DNA of 9,435 nucleotides, from positions 1 through 9,435 of the forward strand of contig JAFGIH010000777.1 of the NCBI GenBank assembly GCA_016929985.1. Direction: 5' to 3'. Below the pieces are notes generated by a model that worked only from the letters and a program-made list of their open reading frames with translations, made no database searches and was not told the DNA's origin. The position numbers were made by a program, and so were the translations under genes. This DNA is from Thermoleophilia bacterium. GTDB lineage: Bacteria; Actinomycetota; Thermoleophilia; RBG-16-64-13. Positions 5,446 to 9,435 of the stretch are shown piece by piece. The stretch's first letter is position 1; every line of letters starts with the position of its first letter.

Positions 5446-9435
<3,990 letters not shown>

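Overview
The window is a high-GC bacterial chromosome segment carrying the core transcription/translation locus in its classical order: the end of nusG (probable), rplK, rplA, rplJ, rplL, rpoB and the start of rpoC, all on the plus strand. Several details point to a deep-branching Actinomycetota: the RpoC N-terminus ([20 protein letters not shown], then [14 protein letters not shown]), the RpoB C-terminal stretch [13 protein letters not shown], the frequent GTG and TTG starts, and the GC-rich third codon positions. The glycyl radical enzyme argues for an anaerobic or micro-oxic lifestyle, because such radicals are destroyed by O2. I cannot name the genus or class.

Region by region: nusG appears to end at 9-11. 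rplK (L11) and rplA (L1) follow and close with an intrinsic terminator at 1287-1316. At 1373-3811 there is an intact 812-residue glycyl radical enzyme (GRE), which is not part of the usual operon. A 467-base non-coding stretch follows (3812-4278). Its left half is GC-rich and contains nested inverted repeats. Its right half contains a perfect extended -10 promoter (TGCTATAAT) and then a complete L10 leader, with a kink-turn, an antiterminator arm and an intrinsic terminator just ahead of the rplJ ribosome binding site. rplJ (L10) and rplL (L7/L12) follow. The 184-base rplL-rpoB gap holds two long hairpins and a plausible internal promoter. rpoB (TTG start, 1252 aa, acidic C-terminal tail) is complete, and rpoC is cut by the window edge.

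How it works together: L11 and the L10-(L7/L12) stalk form the ribosomal GTPase-associated centre, L1 forms the opposite stalk, and beta and beta' are the RNA polymerase core. The L10 leader is the expected feedback device: surplus L10-L12 complex should bind the kink-turn, block the antiterminator and terminate transcription before rplJ.

The main anomaly is the GRE. It sits exactly at the rplKA | rplJL regulatory boundary, between a terminator and a promoter/leader, so the flanking units are not disrupted. Its active-site loop is atypical (GCVEY rather than the common GCVEP, no aspartate at the glycerol-dehydratase position, RVAGF rather than RVAGY), and no activating radical-SAM enzyme is encoded in the window. 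Its substrate is unassigned and it is the best candidate here for undescribed biochemistry.
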